The notes under the pieces: model-generated
Seen by the model: only the letters and a program-made list of their open reading frames with translations
The model's database searches: none
What the model was told of the DNA's origin: nothing
Shown here: positions 1 to 9,396 of the stretch, piece after piece
How positions within the stretch are numbered: position 1 is the first letter of the stretch
Layout: each line of letters opens with the position of its first letter
Made by a program: the position numbers and the translations under genes
Source: AP-15 sp963755435
GTDB lineage: Bacteria > Pseudomonadota > Alphaproteobacteria > ATCC43930 > CGMCC-115725
NCBI GenBank assembly: GCA_963755435.1
Contig: CAVWJX010000005.1
Span: forward strand, 434,001-498,000
Length of the DNA stretch: 64,000 nucleotides
Direction of reading: 5' to 3'

Positions 1-737
1 TTCTTGCCCTGCTCGAACATGTCCCGCACCCGGCTGGCGCCGACGCCCACGAACATCTCGACAAAATCGGAGCCCGAGATCGTGAAGAACGGCACATTGG
101 CCTCGCCGGCGATCGCCCGGGCGAGGAGCGTCTTACCGGTGCCTGGCGGCCCGACCAGAAGGACCCCTTTGGGGATCTTGCCGCCGAGGCGCTGAAACTT
201 CTGCGGATCCTTGAGGTACTCGACGATCTCCTCGAGCTCCTGCTTGGCCTCGTCGATCCCGGCGACGTCTTCAAAGGTGATGCGCCCGACCTTTTCGGTG
301 AGCAGCCTCGCCCGGCTCTTGCCGAAGCCCATCGCCCGCCCGCCGCCGCCCTGCATCTGTCGCATGAAGAAAATCCACACGCCGATCAGCAGCAGCATCG
401 GGAACCAGGAGATCAGCACGCCGAACAGCGAGGGCACGTTGTCGTCGACCGGAGCGGCCGAAATCCGCACTCCCTTGTTGACCAGCTTGGTCACCAGATT
501 CGGGTCGTTCGGCGCGTAGGTCGAAAACGCCCGGCTGTCGGTGAAGTGACCGTTGATGGTGTTACCTTGAATAGTCACGTCCGAGACTTGGCCGCGATTG
601 ACGTCATTGAGGAAGTCAGAAAAAGCCAGGGTCGATTGCGGCCCGCGGTTCGACGAAGTCTGAAATAGGTTGAAAAGCGCGACGAGAAGCAGCCCGATCA
701 CGATCCAGAGGGCGAGATTCTTGCCGAAATTATTCAC
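1..737 (-). CDS. ftsH: ATP-dependent zinc metalloprotease FtsH (N-terminal part, cut by window edge)
   Basis: Membrane-anchored AAA+ protease that degrades misassembled membrane proteins and selected cytosolic regulators. About 245 N-terminal residues are present. They include a membrane segment at residues 8-26, a periplasmic FtsH-extracellular domain, a second membrane segment near residues 105-122, and the start of the AAA domain with Walker A GPPGTGKT. The protease domain with its HEXXH lies outside the window. The start is GTG (VNNFGKN), chosen because the family begins just before the first membrane segment. It lies 111 bp downstream of tilS in the same direction, the usual tilS-ftsH arrangement. 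Confidence 0.95.
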   Translation of the reverse strand, partial: MNNFGKNLALWIVIGLLLVALFNLFQTSSNRGPQSTLAFSDFLNDVNRGQVSDVTIQGNTINGHFTDSRAFSTYAPNDPNLVTKLVNKGVRISAAPVDDNVPSLFGVLISWFPMLLLIGVWIFFMRQMQGGGGRAMGFGKSRARLLTEKVGRITFEDVAGIDEAKQELEEIVEYLKDPQKFQRLGGKIPKGVLLVGPPGTGKTLLARAIAGEANVPFFTISGSDFVEMFVGVGASRVRDMFEQGK

Positions 738-848
738 AACAAACGCCTTTCCCTACCGAGCCGGGCAGCGTGCGCCCGATGAGCCTACGCCGAACGATCC
801 CGGTCCGCGACCACTTTTGCCATCGTATGAGATAAGAAGCGCGCCCGC

Positions 849-2171
849 CTAAACAACTGCGAACCCCGCATCGGACAAAGATTGGACAGGTCGGAAAACC
901 AGCTTTGGCAACACTGCCGCTCCGTCGCGTCGGTACCCGATATGAGGAACGGCGAGGATGCCGTTTTCATCCCGCAGGGCCGGTAAAATCGGGTGCACCA
1001 ATGGCGGCACGCCAGCCGATGGCCGTCGCCGCACGCGGCGGCCGAGCAGAGCTGCCCCGGCGAGGCCGAGATAGTCGAGGGTGAGCGGGCCGGCCGCGGT
1101 CGCGGGCAGCGTGATCCGGAAGCGCCGGTCCCACAGCAGGCTGGCTCCGGGCGCAACCCGGACCGGGCCGCAAGCCGCGGCGAGTTCGCGTAGCACCAGC
1201 CGGCGCCCGCGCCAGGCAACAAACCGGCAGCCGCCGAGAGTAGCGCCCCCGGGCGCCTCGCCGGCGAGAACGCGACGCAGCCGCCCGAGCCGCCGCCGCC
1301 GCGGCGGATAGAGGCCGCCGCCCAGCACGGTGACGACGGTACCGAGAGCCCGCTCGGCAATATCGGCCGGCGCGGCCAGCAGCGGTGCGCAGTCGAGCAC
1401 GGCGAAGCCGGCCGCATGCAGGCTGACCGACCGCACCAGCAGATCGTTGCGCGCCGATTGCCGGGCCACCCGCTCGCGACCGAGCCGCCCGGCCAGGTCG
1501 AGTGCCTCTTCGAGATCGCCGACGCTCGCCGCCTCGGGGCCCGTGCGCAGGCGCCCGCGGTCGAAGGCCGGGTCGTGATTGCTCGGATCGGCGATGAAGG
1601 GCTGGCCCTCGAGGTCGAGCGTTGCGACGAGGCGCGCCTTGGGGATCCCGAGCAGCGGGCGCAGAATACGGCAGCAATCATCGAGTTCGCGCACGGCCGA
1701 CATCCCGGCGAGCCCCTCGGCGGCGCTGCCCGCTCGCCGACGAATGAGATGGGTCTCGGCCTGATCGTCGCTGTGGTGTGCGGTCAGCAGATGCAGGCAG
1801 CCATGCTTGCGACACCAGCCGGCGAGAAGCCGATAGCGGACGGCACGAGCCGCTTCCTGGATCCCGGTGGCCGGTTTTTCCTCGTCCCACACCAGGACTT
1901 CGTGCCGGATCGCCCGCGCCGACAGCCAGCCGGCGAGCCGCCGGATCTCGGCGCCGCTTTCCGGCCGCAGACGGTGATCGACGGTCAGCGCCCAGATCTC
2001 GCCGCCGCGCGCCCTTGCCCAGCGGTCGGCGAGGATCGCCAGCGCCAGGCTGTCGGGGCCGCCCGACAGGCCGACCGCCACCAACGGCGCGCGCTCGAAG
2101 GCGGCAAGCCGGTCGAGCGTGGCGGCAAACTCGGCCAGCCCCAGAGGCGCCGCCGCCGGCGGGTTCAACAC
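849..2171 (-). CDS. tilS: tRNA(Ile)-lysidine synthase TilS
   Basis: Modifies cytidine 34 of the CAU-anticodon tRNA-Ile to lysidine using ATP and lysine, so that it reads AUA. The PP-loop ATP-binding motif SGGPDS is at residues 36-41, and the N-terminal ATPase domain carries the expected LTVDHRLRPESG and TAHHSDDQAET signatures. At 440 residues it has normal length, with a divergent C-terminal domain. The GTG start overlaps the 3' end of cpoB by 7 bp, which suggests translational coupling. ftsH follows on the same strand. Confidence 0.93.
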   Translation of the reverse strand: MLNPPAAAPLGLAEFAATLDRLAAFERAPLVAVGLSGGPDSLALAILADRWARARGGEIWALTVDHRLRPESGAEIRRLAGWLSARAIRHEVLVWDEEKPATGIQEAARAVRYRLLAGWCRKHGCLHLLTAHHSDDQAETHLIRRRAGSAAEGLAGMSAVRELDDCCRILRPLLGIPKARLVATLDLEGQPFIADPSNHDPAFDRGRLRTGPEAASVGDLEEALDLAGRLGRERVARQSARNDLLVRSVSLHAAGFAVLDCAPLLAAPADIAERALGTVVTVLGGGLYPPRRRRLGRLRRVLAGEAPGGATLGGCRFVAWRGRRLVLRELAAACGPVRVAPGASLLWDRRFRITLPATAAGPLTLDYLGLAGAALLGRRVRRRPSAGVPPLVHPILPALRDENGILAVPHIGYRRDGAAVLPKLVFRPVQSLSDAGFAVV

Positions 2172-3190
2172 CCGAGCCGCTTCTTCTCCTGCGCCGAGCG
2201 ATCCTTAATGGCGCTGCCCGGATGCGGGAACTGGTGATCGAGCTGCATCAGCGCGATGCAGGCGTTATGCTTCTGGTTGGTGCGCGCCAGCGACATGCCG
2301 AGCTTCAAGAGACCGTCGGCTGCTTTCGGTCCTCTCGGATAGCGTTTGTAGCCCTCGGCAAAGGCCGCCGCCGCATCGGCGTACCTGCCGCGCACGTAAA
2401 AGCTTTCGCCCAACCAATACTGGGCATTTCCGGCCAGCGGACTGGTCGGATATTGCTCGATGAAGCTGCGCAGCGCGTCTTCCGCCGCTGGATAGTCGGC
2501 CCGCCGCAATAGGCCGAAGGCGGCATTGTACTGGGAGGAAGCCGAGGCGGACGGCAAGGTCCCGTTACCGGGCGAACGCAAGCTGCCGGCGCTCGCCGCC
2601 TGTCCGAGCGATCCGGTGGATCCGGGATAGGGGCGGTCCGGCGCTGGCCCGGTCGATGCGCCGGGCGGGATCCCCGGCGGGGTCAGCGTACCGAAATTCG
2701 CCGACTGATCCGCGGTCGGCATGCCCTCGGGCGGCCGCGGCCGGCGATAGGCCGGCACCGCATCGCCGAGCGGGGGCCCGCCGGCGGCCGTCGCCGCTCC
2801 CGGCGCGGCCGGCCCGCCGCCCTGACTGAGGCGCACGTCGATGTCGCTATTCACCTGCTCGAGCCGCCGACGCAGCTGGTCGACGTCATTGGTCATGTCC
2901 TCGACCCGCCCGGTCAGGTCGCGCATCTGCTGCTCGAGCCGATCCATCCGGACCTGAAGGGTCACGGCGACACTGCCGCCTTGACCGACGGATGGAGTCT
3001 CGTCTCCACCGTCGCGATAGACTTGACGTTGGAGCATGCTCAGATCGCGTTCGATGCGGTCGAGCCGCTCCTGCGTCGTCGCGTCCTGGGGGGCGGCGTC
3101 CTGGCCGTAGGCCATCGGTACTGCCGCCAACGACAGCATCACCCACAATAGGGTCGGTCGCGCTGGCGGCAGGATCGAGCGCCGGATCAT
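2165..3190 (-). CDS. cpoB: Tol-Pal system protein CpoB (YbgF)
   Basis: Periplasmic coordinator of peptidoglycan synthesis and outer-membrane constriction at the division site. The 341-residue product has a signal peptide ending near AVPMAYGQ, a coiled-coil trimerisation segment at about residues 30-110, a Pro/Gly/Ala-rich linker, and C-terminal TPR repeats from about residue 225. The start MIRRSILPP was chosen because it gives a proper signal peptide; the open frame runs further upstream but that part is out of character. It is the last gene of the tol-pal block and overlaps tilS by 7 bp. Confidence 0.93.
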   Translation of the reverse strand: MIRRSILPPARPTLLWVMLSLAAVPMAYGQDAAPQDATTQERLDRIERDLSMLQRQVYRDGGDETPSVGQGGSVAVTLQVRMDRLEQQMRDLTGRVEDMTNDVDQLRRRLEQVNSDIDVRLSQGGGPAAPGAATAAGGPPLGDAVPAYRRPRPPEGMPTADQSANFGTLTPPGIPPGASTGPAPDRPYPGSTGSLGQAASAGSLRSPGNGTLPSASASSQYNAAFGLLRRADYPAAEDALRSFIEQYPTSPLAGNAQYWLGESFYVRGRYADAAAAFAEGYKRYPRGPKAADGLLKLGMSLARTNQKHNACIALMQLDHQFPHPGSAIKDRSAQEKKRLGC

Positions 3191-3492
3191 CACGGTGGCC
3201 TCATCGAATACGCGCGGTAGCCGGGGGTGGCGCAGCGGCGGACCTCGGGCGACGCTAACCGTCAACCCTCGTGGTCTAGAGCCGGTTTCGGGCAAAAAAA
3301 GGGCGCCTTCGTCCTTGCACCGATCGGGCGCGTTACGGACATCGGCCAAGTGACAACGGGCGCAGCGGAGCGAACAGCTGACGCCGGGGCCAATCGGGGG
3401 CACGGGTCGCGTTCCCCGCGAGCCGACCGGCGACAGCCGCTCGAACATGGGAACCGCGGGGCGGGCTTGGCCGGCAAGCTCAGCCGGTAGGC
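3191..3492. other. cpoB-pal intergenic region, no gene seen
   Basis: This gap of about 300 bp separates pal from cpoB. Open frames crossing it on both strands are high-GC shadows without recognisable domains. I see no clear terminator or operator. A promoter for cpoB could lie here, but no motif is convincing. Confidence 0.5.
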
Positions 3493-3990
3493 TCAGTTGA
3501 CGGTCGTGATGGCGACGCGATTCTGCGCCCAGGCCGCTTCGTTCGAGCCAGGCACGATCGGTCGCTCCTTGCCGTAGCTGATCGTGGCGATGCGGGCGGC
3601 CGGTATGCCCGCGGCGACCAGCACGTTTTTGACCGCATCGGCCCGGCGCTCGCCGAGGGCGAGGTTGTATTCGCGCGTGCCGCGCTCGTCGCAATGGCCT
3701 TCGATGGTCACGGTGACGTTCGGATAGTGCTGCAGCCAGCTCGCCTGCCGCTCGAGGGTCTGCTGCGCCTCGGCGCTGATGTCCGACCGGTCGAACGCGA
3801 AAAAGACTCGATCGCCCGCGGTCTGCGCGAGGTCCTGCTGCGAGCCCGGCACCGCCGCCCCCGGGGCGATGCCACCCGGGCCGCCGGGTCCGCCGGGTCC
3901 GCCGGGAGGGCCGGGCGGTGGCGGCGGCGTGCTGCTGCAGGCGGCAAGCAGCAACAGCAATCCGGTGAAGCCGATGACCTTGATCCGCAT
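3493..3990 (-). CDS. pal: Peptidoglycan-associated lipoprotein Pal
   Basis: Outer-membrane lipoprotein whose OmpA-like domain binds peptidoglycan and tethers the envelope together with TolB. The 165-residue product has a lipobox LLAAC near residue 19. A Pro/Gly linker made of repeated PGG units follows, and then an OmpA-C domain containing GHCDERGTREYNLALGERRA. The start MRIKVIGF gives a normal lipoprotein signal. It lies 44 bp downstream of tolB in the same operon. The PGGPGGPGG linker is encoded by 9-bp tandem repeats. Confidence 0.96.
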   Translation of the reverse strand: MRIKVIGFTGLLLLLAACSSTPPPPPGPPGGPGGPGGPGGIAPGAAVPGSQQDLAQTAGDRVFFAFDRSDISAEAQQTLERQASWLQHYPNVTVTIEGHCDERGTREYNLALGERRADAVKNVLVAAGIPAARIATISYGKERPIVPGSNEAAWAQNRVAITTVN

Positions 3991-4034
3991 CTCTGAAATC
4001 CCCTTGAAAGGCGTGGACAATATCGTGTGGCCGT

Positions 4035-5378
4035 TTAGCGCAGCAAGGGAGACCACGCCGGATCCGACGCGGCGCCGGGCGTCGGCACAGTGCGGCGGTT
4101 GTAGCCGGTCAGGTCGATGGTTTGCAGATGCGGCGCACCGCCATAGCCGCGCGAATCGGACGGACCCTGGCTGAAATACATCAGCACCCGGCCATTGGGC
4201 GCCCAAGTCGGCCCCTCGACCAGGAAGCCTTGGGTCAGCTCTCGTTCGCCCGAGCCGTCGGGATGCATGACCCCAATCGAGAACGATTGGGCGCCGATCT
4301 TGGTGAACGCGATCAGGTCGCCGCGCGGCGACCACACTGGCGTGCCATAGTGGCCGGAGCCGAAGCTGATGCGATGGACGTTGCCGCCGTCGGCGTTCAT
4401 CACGTAGAGCTGCTGTGAACCGCCGCGGTCGGAGTTGAAGACGATCTGGCTGCCGTCGGGCGAATAGCACGGCGAGGTGTCGATCGCGTCGTCGCTGGTC
4501 AATTGCCTCGCGCTGTGGGTGCGCAGGTCGAAGACAAAGATGTTGCTGGCGCCATTGATGGCGCGGCTCAGGATAACCCGGTTGCCGCCGGGCGAAAACC
4601 GCGGGGCAAAGCTCATGCCAGGAAAATCGCCGACGACCTCCTGCTGCCCGGTATCGATGTTCAGCAGGTATACGCGGGGGGTTTTGCCGGCATAGGACAG
4701 ATAGGTGATCTCCTGTGCGCTCGGCGAAAAGCGTGGGGTCAGCACCAATGCCCGGCCATCGGTCAGATAGCGGTTGTTGGCGCCGTCCTGATCCATGATC
4801 GCCAAGCGCTTGATCCGGTCCTGAGCCGGGCCCGACTCGGCGACATAGACGATGCGGGTGTCGAAATACCCCTCCTCACCGGTGATCCGCTTGTAGATCT
4901 CGTCGGCGATGATGTGGGCAATACGCCGCCAATTCTGCTGGGTCGTCGTATAGCTGAAGCCGGCCAGCTGCTGTTCGGCGTCGACGTCCCAAAGCCGGAA
5001 CTGGACCCCGAGCCGGCCGTCGCCCTCAGTCTGGACCGCGCCGGTAACCAGCGCCTGGGCGTTGATCTGGCGCCAGTCGGCGAATTGCGGCGCCGCGCCA
5101 TTGGTCGCCGATACGTCTTGAATAAAGCTGCGCGGGTCGAGCGGGCGAAACAGTCCCGAACTCGCCAGATCGGCCGAGATGACCCCGGCGATGTTGCTCC
5201 CGGCTTGGGATTGGCCGCCGCCGGCCCCGGCAAAGGCCGGGATCGCGATCGGCATCGGCTGGACCTGGCCGCTGGTGACGTCGATCCGCAACGCGGCCCG
5301 CGCCAAGCTGCCCGACCACAGCAGGGCCGTGGACCAGGCAATCAGCGCGCTGAAAAAAACGAGGCGGCGTTTGTTCAT
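4035..5378 (-). CDS. tolB: Tol-Pal system translocation protein TolB
   Basis: Periplasmic component of the Tol-Pal machine that constricts the outer membrane during division. The 447-residue product has a signal peptide at residues 1-29, an N-terminal alpha/beta domain, and a six-bladed beta-propeller rich in PDGSQIVFNSDRGG-type blades. Its start codon overlaps the tolA stop (ATGA), as is common in this operon, which fixes the start. Confidence 0.97.
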   Translation of the reverse strand: MNKRRLVFFSALIAWSTALLWSGSLARAALRIDVTSGQVQPMPIAIPAFAGAGGGQSQAGSNIAGVISADLASSGLFRPLDPRSFIQDVSATNGAAPQFADWRQINAQALVTGAVQTEGDGRLGVQFRLWDVDAEQQLAGFSYTTTQQNWRRIAHIIADEIYKRITGEEGYFDTRIVYVAESGPAQDRIKRLAIMDQDGANNRYLTDGRALVLTPRFSPSAQEITYLSYAGKTPRVYLLNIDTGQQEVVGDFPGMSFAPRFSPGGNRVILSRAINGASNIFVFDLRTHSARQLTSDDAIDTSPCYSPDGSQIVFNSDRGGSQQLYVMNADGGNVHRISFGSGHYGTPVWSPRGDLIAFTKIGAQSFSIGVMHPDGSGERELTQGFLVEGPTWAPNGRVLMYFSQGPSDSRGYGGAPHLQTIDLTGYNRRTVPTPGAASDPAWSPLLR

Positions 5379-6367
5379 AACAAGTCCTTTGGGCTGAAAT
5401 CGACGATCATGTCCTTCCAGATCGCGTACTTGTCCGGAGGCAGGCGCAACGGCCGGCACAACGGATTGAAAAAGGCCCGCCGGGCACTTTCCGCCGCCGC
5501 ACGGAAGAACGGATCGGCGAGCCGGCCCCGATCGACGATCGTCGCCTGCTGAACCATGCCGTCGGGCCCCACCTGGACCCGCAGCTCGACCACCAGGTCC
5601 TTGGCATCGCGCGCACCCGCCGGAATGTTCCAGCAACGCGCGATCTGCTCGCGGATCATGTCGAGTTCGCTCGCCGATAATTGGCTGCCGAGCGGCGCCT
5701 GTGGCTGCGACGAGGCCAAACCGGAGGCGGTCTCGACATTCCGCGACGGCTCGTCTGGCGCCGGCGCCGCGTCTGGCGCCGCCAGGTTTTTGAGCAGGGC
5801 ATCGAATTGGCCGGGATCATATTTCTTGGCCTCGGCCCGCGCGACGGGTCGCGCCGTTCGATGCGAGGGCGTGGGCGTGGGCTCGGGCGCCTCGACCTTT
5901 TCGACCGGCTTTGGCGGCGGTGGCGGAGTGGGTTTGGGGGCCGGCACCGGGGGCGGCGGCGGCTCGGGTGCCGGCTTCTGCTCCGGCGGCGGCGGGGCGG
6001 GCGGCGCCGGCGGAGCGGCGGCCGCCGAGGGCGGCGGCGTCTCCTTGGGCGGCGTCGGGAGAGGTTTGGGCTTGGGCGCCGGCGGTCCCGGCACCGGGAT
6101 CACTGGCTGGGCCTCGCGCTCGGGCCGGTTGGGGTTGGGATGCGTCGCCCGGGTTTCCGGTCCCATCGTCACCAGCTGAACCGCGATCGGCATTTCCTGC
6201 GGTACTGGCGGGTGAAACAGGGTCGGCAGGCCAAAGATGAAGAGGCTGCCGAGGATCAGGTGCAGCACCGCCGAAAAGGCCAGCCCCCGACGGCCGACGC
6301 CGTCGGTCATCGGCTCGGGCAGCGGGAGTTCCGGTGGGGGAACCGATGCTACGGCAGCCAGGCTCAT
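5375..6367 (-). CDS. tolA: Tol-Pal system protein TolA
   Basis: Inner-membrane protein that spans the periplasm and transmits TolQR energy to TolB/Pal. The 330-residue product has a single membrane segment near residues 27-50. A long Pro/Lys/Glu-rich spacer follows at about residues 70-175 (PPPPKPVEKVEAPEPTPTP type), and then a C-terminal TonB/TolA-like domain containing IARCWNIPAGARDAKDLVV. The proline-rich spacer replaces the Ala/Lys helix of enterobacterial TolA, as is usual in alphaproteobacteria. It lies between tolR and tolB. Confidence 0.93.
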   Translation of the reverse strand: MSLAAVASVPPPELPLPEPMTDGVGRRGLAFSAVLHLILGSLFIFGLPTLFHPPVPQEMPIAVQLVTMGPETRATHPNPNRPEREAQPVIPVPGPPAPKPKPLPTPPKETPPPSAAAAPPAPPAPPPPEQKPAPEPPPPPVPAPKPTPPPPPKPVEKVEAPEPTPTPSHRTARPVARAEAKKYDPGQFDALLKNLAAPDAAPAPDEPSRNVETASGLASSQPQAPLGSQLSASELDMIREQIARCWNIPAGARDAKDLVVELRVQVGPDGMVQQATIVDRGRLADPFFRAAAESARRAFFNPLCRPLRLPPDKYAIWKDMIVDFSPKDLL

Positions 6368-6389
6368 CCTTGCGACCGAACGGCGGTTC

Positions 6390-6878
6390 TCAGTGCGTTG
6401 CCGTTGCCGCCGAATGCTCGGCAGGCGCCGCAGAAGGCGCTGTCGCGCCCTTTGGCGACTGCGCGATCAGCGACACTTTGCGAAAGCCGGCGGTGCTGAT
6501 CAAACTCATGACCTCGAGCACCCGGCCGTAATCGATCGACTTGTCGGCCCTGACGTAGACGAGCGCATCGGGGTTGGCGCCGGTGATCGCCTGCAGCCGC
6601 GGCACCAGCGCGTCGCTGGCGATCGCGGTGTCCTCGATAAAGATCTTGCCCTCGCTGTTGACGGTGATGACCAGCGGCTCCTTCGGCTCGGTGATCGGCG
6701 GCGCCTGGGTCTGCGGCAGATCGACCGGCACGCCGACGGTCAGGAGCGGGGCCGCGACCATAAATACGACCAACAGCACCAGCATGACATCGACTAGCGG
6801 CGTCACGTTGATCTCGGCCATCGGCCGATAGCGCCCGTTGCGGACGCGGCCGTTGCCGACGAGGCTCGGTGCGGCCAC
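6390..6878 (-). CDS. tolR: Tol-Pal system protein TolR
   Basis: ExbD/TolR-family partner of TolQ in the proton-driven motor of the Tol-Pal system. The 162-residue product has the conserved INVTPLVDVMLVLLVVFMV membrane segment, whose aspartate is the proton-carrying residue, and a periplasmic domain ending with a His/Ala-rich tail. It starts at GTG, three bases after the tolQ stop, so the two are probably translationally coupled. Confidence 0.96.
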   Translation of the reverse strand: MAAPSLVGNGRVRNGRYRPMAEINVTPLVDVMLVLLVVFMVAAPLLTVGVPVDLPQTQAPPITEPKEPLVITVNSEGKIFIEDTAIASDALVPRLQAITGANPDALVYVRADKSIDYGRVLEVMSLISTAGFRKVSLIAQSPKGATAPSAAPAEHSAATATH

Positions 6879-6881
6879 GGT

Positions 6882-7610
6882 TCAAGGCCTCTCGTCGAGC
6901 TGACGCGAGAGGATCGCGCTGAATTCCGACGAAAACGCCTCGAGCCTCCCGGCATAGCGGCCGAAATCGGTGGCGAGCTTGTTGTAGGCGACGACCGCCG
7001 GGATCGCCGCGACGAGGCCGAGCGCAGTGGCGAACAGCGATTCGGCGATGCCGGGCGCCACCACCGCGAGGCTGGTGTTCTTCGAGGCGGCGATCGACTG
7101 AAAGCTGTCCATGATCCCCCAGACCGTGCCGAACAGCCCGACAAACGGCGCCGTGGCCCCGACCGTCGCCAGGAAGGCCATGAAGCGCTCGACCCGTTCC
7201 ATCTCGCGGCCGACGGTCACGTTCATGACCCGCTCGATGCGTTGCTGCAGGCTCGCGCGCATGATCGCGGTGCCGAGCAGGCCCTTGGCCGCGCTGCGCC
7301 GCCACTCGCGCATCGCTGCCGAGAACACCGCGGTCATCGGGTCGGGCGGGCGCTGGCCGACGCGCTCGTAGAGGTCGTCGAGCGAGCCGCCGGACCAGAA
7401 GCTCTCTTCGAAATTCGCCGCCGCATGGCGCAGCCGGCGCAGCCGGATCACCTTGTCGAAGATGACCGCCCACGACCAGAACGATGCCAAGAGCAGGATC
7501 AGCATGACGATTTTGACGATGGCGTCCGATTGCAGAAACAGCGCGATGATCGACAGGTCATGAGGCACCGAACCGGCGAGCGGCAGAGTGTTGACGGCAG
7601 CAGGGGGCAT
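6882..7610 (-). CDS. tolQ: Tol-Pal system protein TolQ
   Basis: MotA/TolQ/ExbB-family proton channel that energises TolA. The 242-residue product has a first membrane segment near residues 30-50 and two conserved C-terminal membrane segments around TVGATAPFVGLFGTVWGI and IAESLFATALGLVAAIPAVV. It is the first gene of the tol block, 83 bp downstream of ruvB. The thioesterase gene ybgC, which often precedes tolQ, is absent here. Confidence 0.97.
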   Translation of the reverse strand: MPPAAVNTLPLAGSVPHDLSIIALFLQSDAIVKIVMLILLLASFWSWAVIFDKVIRLRRLRHAAANFEESFWSGGSLDDLYERVGQRPPDPMTAVFSAAMREWRRSAAKGLLGTAIMRASLQQRIERVMNVTVGREMERVERFMAFLATVGATAPFVGLFGTVWGIMDSFQSIAASKNTSLAVVAPGIAESLFATALGLVAAIPAVVAYNKLATDFGRYAGRLEAFSSEFSAILSRQLDERP

Positions 7611-7693
7611 TCTTTGAACCTTTTATGGCGTCTTTTGGATGATCGTCGGCCTCGCCGGAGGCCGCGGGCTCAAGATCGGCATGCACATCGCCG

Positions 7694-8764
7694 TCACGGC
7701 GTCTCGCCGGTCTCGCCGGCGAGCGCCAGGCGCGCCAACAGGTCGAGCTGTTCTGGCAGCGCCGCCGGCATCGGCAGATCGAGATGGCGAAAAGCGAGCC
7801 CGGTCAGCATGCGTCCGCGCGGGGTGCGCTGCACAAACCCTTCCTGGATCAGATAGGGTTCGATGACCTCTTCGACCACGTCGCGCTCGTCGCCGAGGGC
7901 GGCGGCCATCGTCTCGACCCCGACCGGACCGCCGCCGTAATTCAGCGCGATCGAGCGCAGATAGCGCCGGTCCATGCCGTCGAGCCCGCGCCCATCGACG
8001 TCGAGGCGCAAGAGTGCCGCATCGGCGGCGGCGGCGCCGACCGTCGTCAGTCCCTCGACCGCGGCAAAGTCGCGGATCCGGCGCAATAGCCGCATCGCCA
8101 CCCGCGGGGTGCCGCGGGCGCGCCGCGCGATCTCGGCGGCGCCGTCGGGCTCGAGGTCGAAGGCCAGCACCCGAGCGCCGCGGCCGACGATCAGCGCGAG
8201 CTCGGCGGGCTCATAGAACAAGAGCCGCAGCGGGATGCCGAAGCGCTCGCGCAATGGCCGGGTAATCAGCCCCGAGCGGGTGGTGGCGCCGACCAGCGTG
8301 AAGGGCGGCAGGTCGAGGCGGACCGAGCGCGCGCCCGGTCCCTCGCCGATGATCAAGTCGAGCTGGAAATCCTCCATCGCCGGATAGAGGATCTCCTCGA
8401 CCGCCGGCGCCAGCCGATGAATCTCGTCGATGAACAAAACGTCGCGTGGCTCGAGATTGGTTAACAAGGCCGCCAGATCCCCGGCGCGCTGGATCACCGG
8501 GCCCGAAGTGGCACGAAACCCGACCGCCATTTCGCGGGCCACAATCTGGGCGAGCGTGGTCTTGCCGAGGCCGGGCGGCCCGAACAGCAGCACATGATCG
8601 AGGGCTTCGCTTCGTGCCTTAGCGGCGTCGATGAAGATCCGCAGGTTGTCGCGCAACTGGCGCTGCCCGACGAACTCGGCGAGCGCCAGCGGGCGCAACG
8701 ATGCTTCGGGCGCATCGCGCTCGCTCGTGGCCGGGTCGACGATGCGGCGGGCGCCCTGGCTCAA
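7694..8764 (-). CDS. ruvB: Holliday junction branch migration helicase RuvB
   Basis: AAA+ motor that drives Holliday-junction branch migration with RuvA. The 356-residue product has Walker A GPPGLGKTT near residues 62-70, Walker B LFIDEIHRL, sensor GATTRSG, and a winged-helix C-terminus containing IEPYLIQEGFVQRTPRGR. The first 25 residues are a short extension before the conserved LRPLALAEFVGQ. It overlaps ruvA by 4 bp. Confidence 0.97.
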   Translation of the reverse strand: MSQGARRIVDPATSERDAPEASLRPLALAEFVGQRQLRDNLRIFIDAAKARSEALDHVLLFGPPGLGKTTLAQIVAREMAVGFRATSGPVIQRAGDLAALLTNLEPRDVLFIDEIHRLAPAVEEILYPAMEDFQLDLIIGEGPGARSVRLDLPPFTLVGATTRSGLITRPLRERFGIPLRLLFYEPAELALIVGRGARVLAFDLEPDGAAEIARRARGTPRVAMRLLRRIRDFAAVEGLTTVGAAAADAALLRLDVDGRGLDGMDRRYLRSIALNYGGGPVGVETMAAALGDERDVVEEVIEPYLIQEGFVQRTPRGRMLTGLAFRHLDLPMPAALPEQLDLLARLALAGETGETP

Positions 8765-9396
8765 CGCGGTGCTCCGTGCTGCGCGCCCGGAGCCAGCTCC
8801 TGCAGGCCGGCGCGGATCAGCGCACCAGTCTGGGCGGCCGGTCCGAGCCGCTGCGCCGCGGCAGCAATCGCGCCAAACGCCTCGACCCGGCGGTAGCCGA
8901 GGTTAACGAGAGCCGAGATCGCCTCGGCAGCGGGACCCTCATCCGCCCGCCCTGCGGCCGCCGACGCGGCGGTCAGCGCTACGGGCAGCGTAAGACCACT
9001 GACTTTGTCCTTGAGCTCATTGACGATGCGTGCGGCGAGCCTCGGGCCGACCCCCTCCGCGCGCGCCGGCACGGTGCGGTCCTGGGCCAGGATCGCGAGG
9101 CTCAGCTCCTCGGGCGTCACTGCCGACAGCACCGCGAGCGCGAGGCGCGCGCCCACACCCTGCACCGTCGTCAGCAGCCGGAACCAGTCGCGCTCGGCCG
9201 CGTCGATAAAGCCGTAGAGGTGGATGTGGTCCTCGCGCACATGGGTCTCGATCAGCAGGCGCGCCGGCGACCCAGGCGGCGGCAGCCGGCCGATGGTCCG
9301 GGTCGAGCAGAAAGCGAGATAGCCGACCCCGCCCACATCGACCACCACGCCATCTTCACCGACCCAGTCGACGATCCCGGCGAGCCTGGCGATCAC
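8761..9396 (-). CDS. ruvA: Holliday junction branch migration protein RuvA
   Basis: DNA-binding tetramer that holds the four-way junction for RuvB. The 211-residue product starts MIARLAGIVDWVGEDG with the OB-fold. Helix-hairpin-helix motifs follow (LLTTVQGVGARLALAVLS and GVGPRLAARIVNELKDKV), then a flexible linker and the C-terminal RuvB-binding domain (ALVNLGYRRVEA). The start is GTG. Stop/start overlaps of 4 bp link it to both ruvC and ruvB. Confidence 0.96.
   Translation of the reverse strand: MIARLAGIVDWVGEDGVVVDVGGVGYLAFCSTRTIGRLPPPGSPARLLIETHVREDHIHLYGFIDAAERDWFRLLTTVQGVGARLALAVLSAVTPEELSLAILAQDRTVPARAEGVGPRLAARIVNELKDKVSGLTLPVALTAASAAAGRADEGPAAEAISALVNLGYRRVEAFGAIAAAAQRLGPAAQTGALIRAGLQELAPGAQHGAPR

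Noticed and set aside
5556..6179. Glycine-rich plus-strand frame opposite tolA
   Set aside because: Reverse complement of the proline-rich TolA spacer; a composition artefact.
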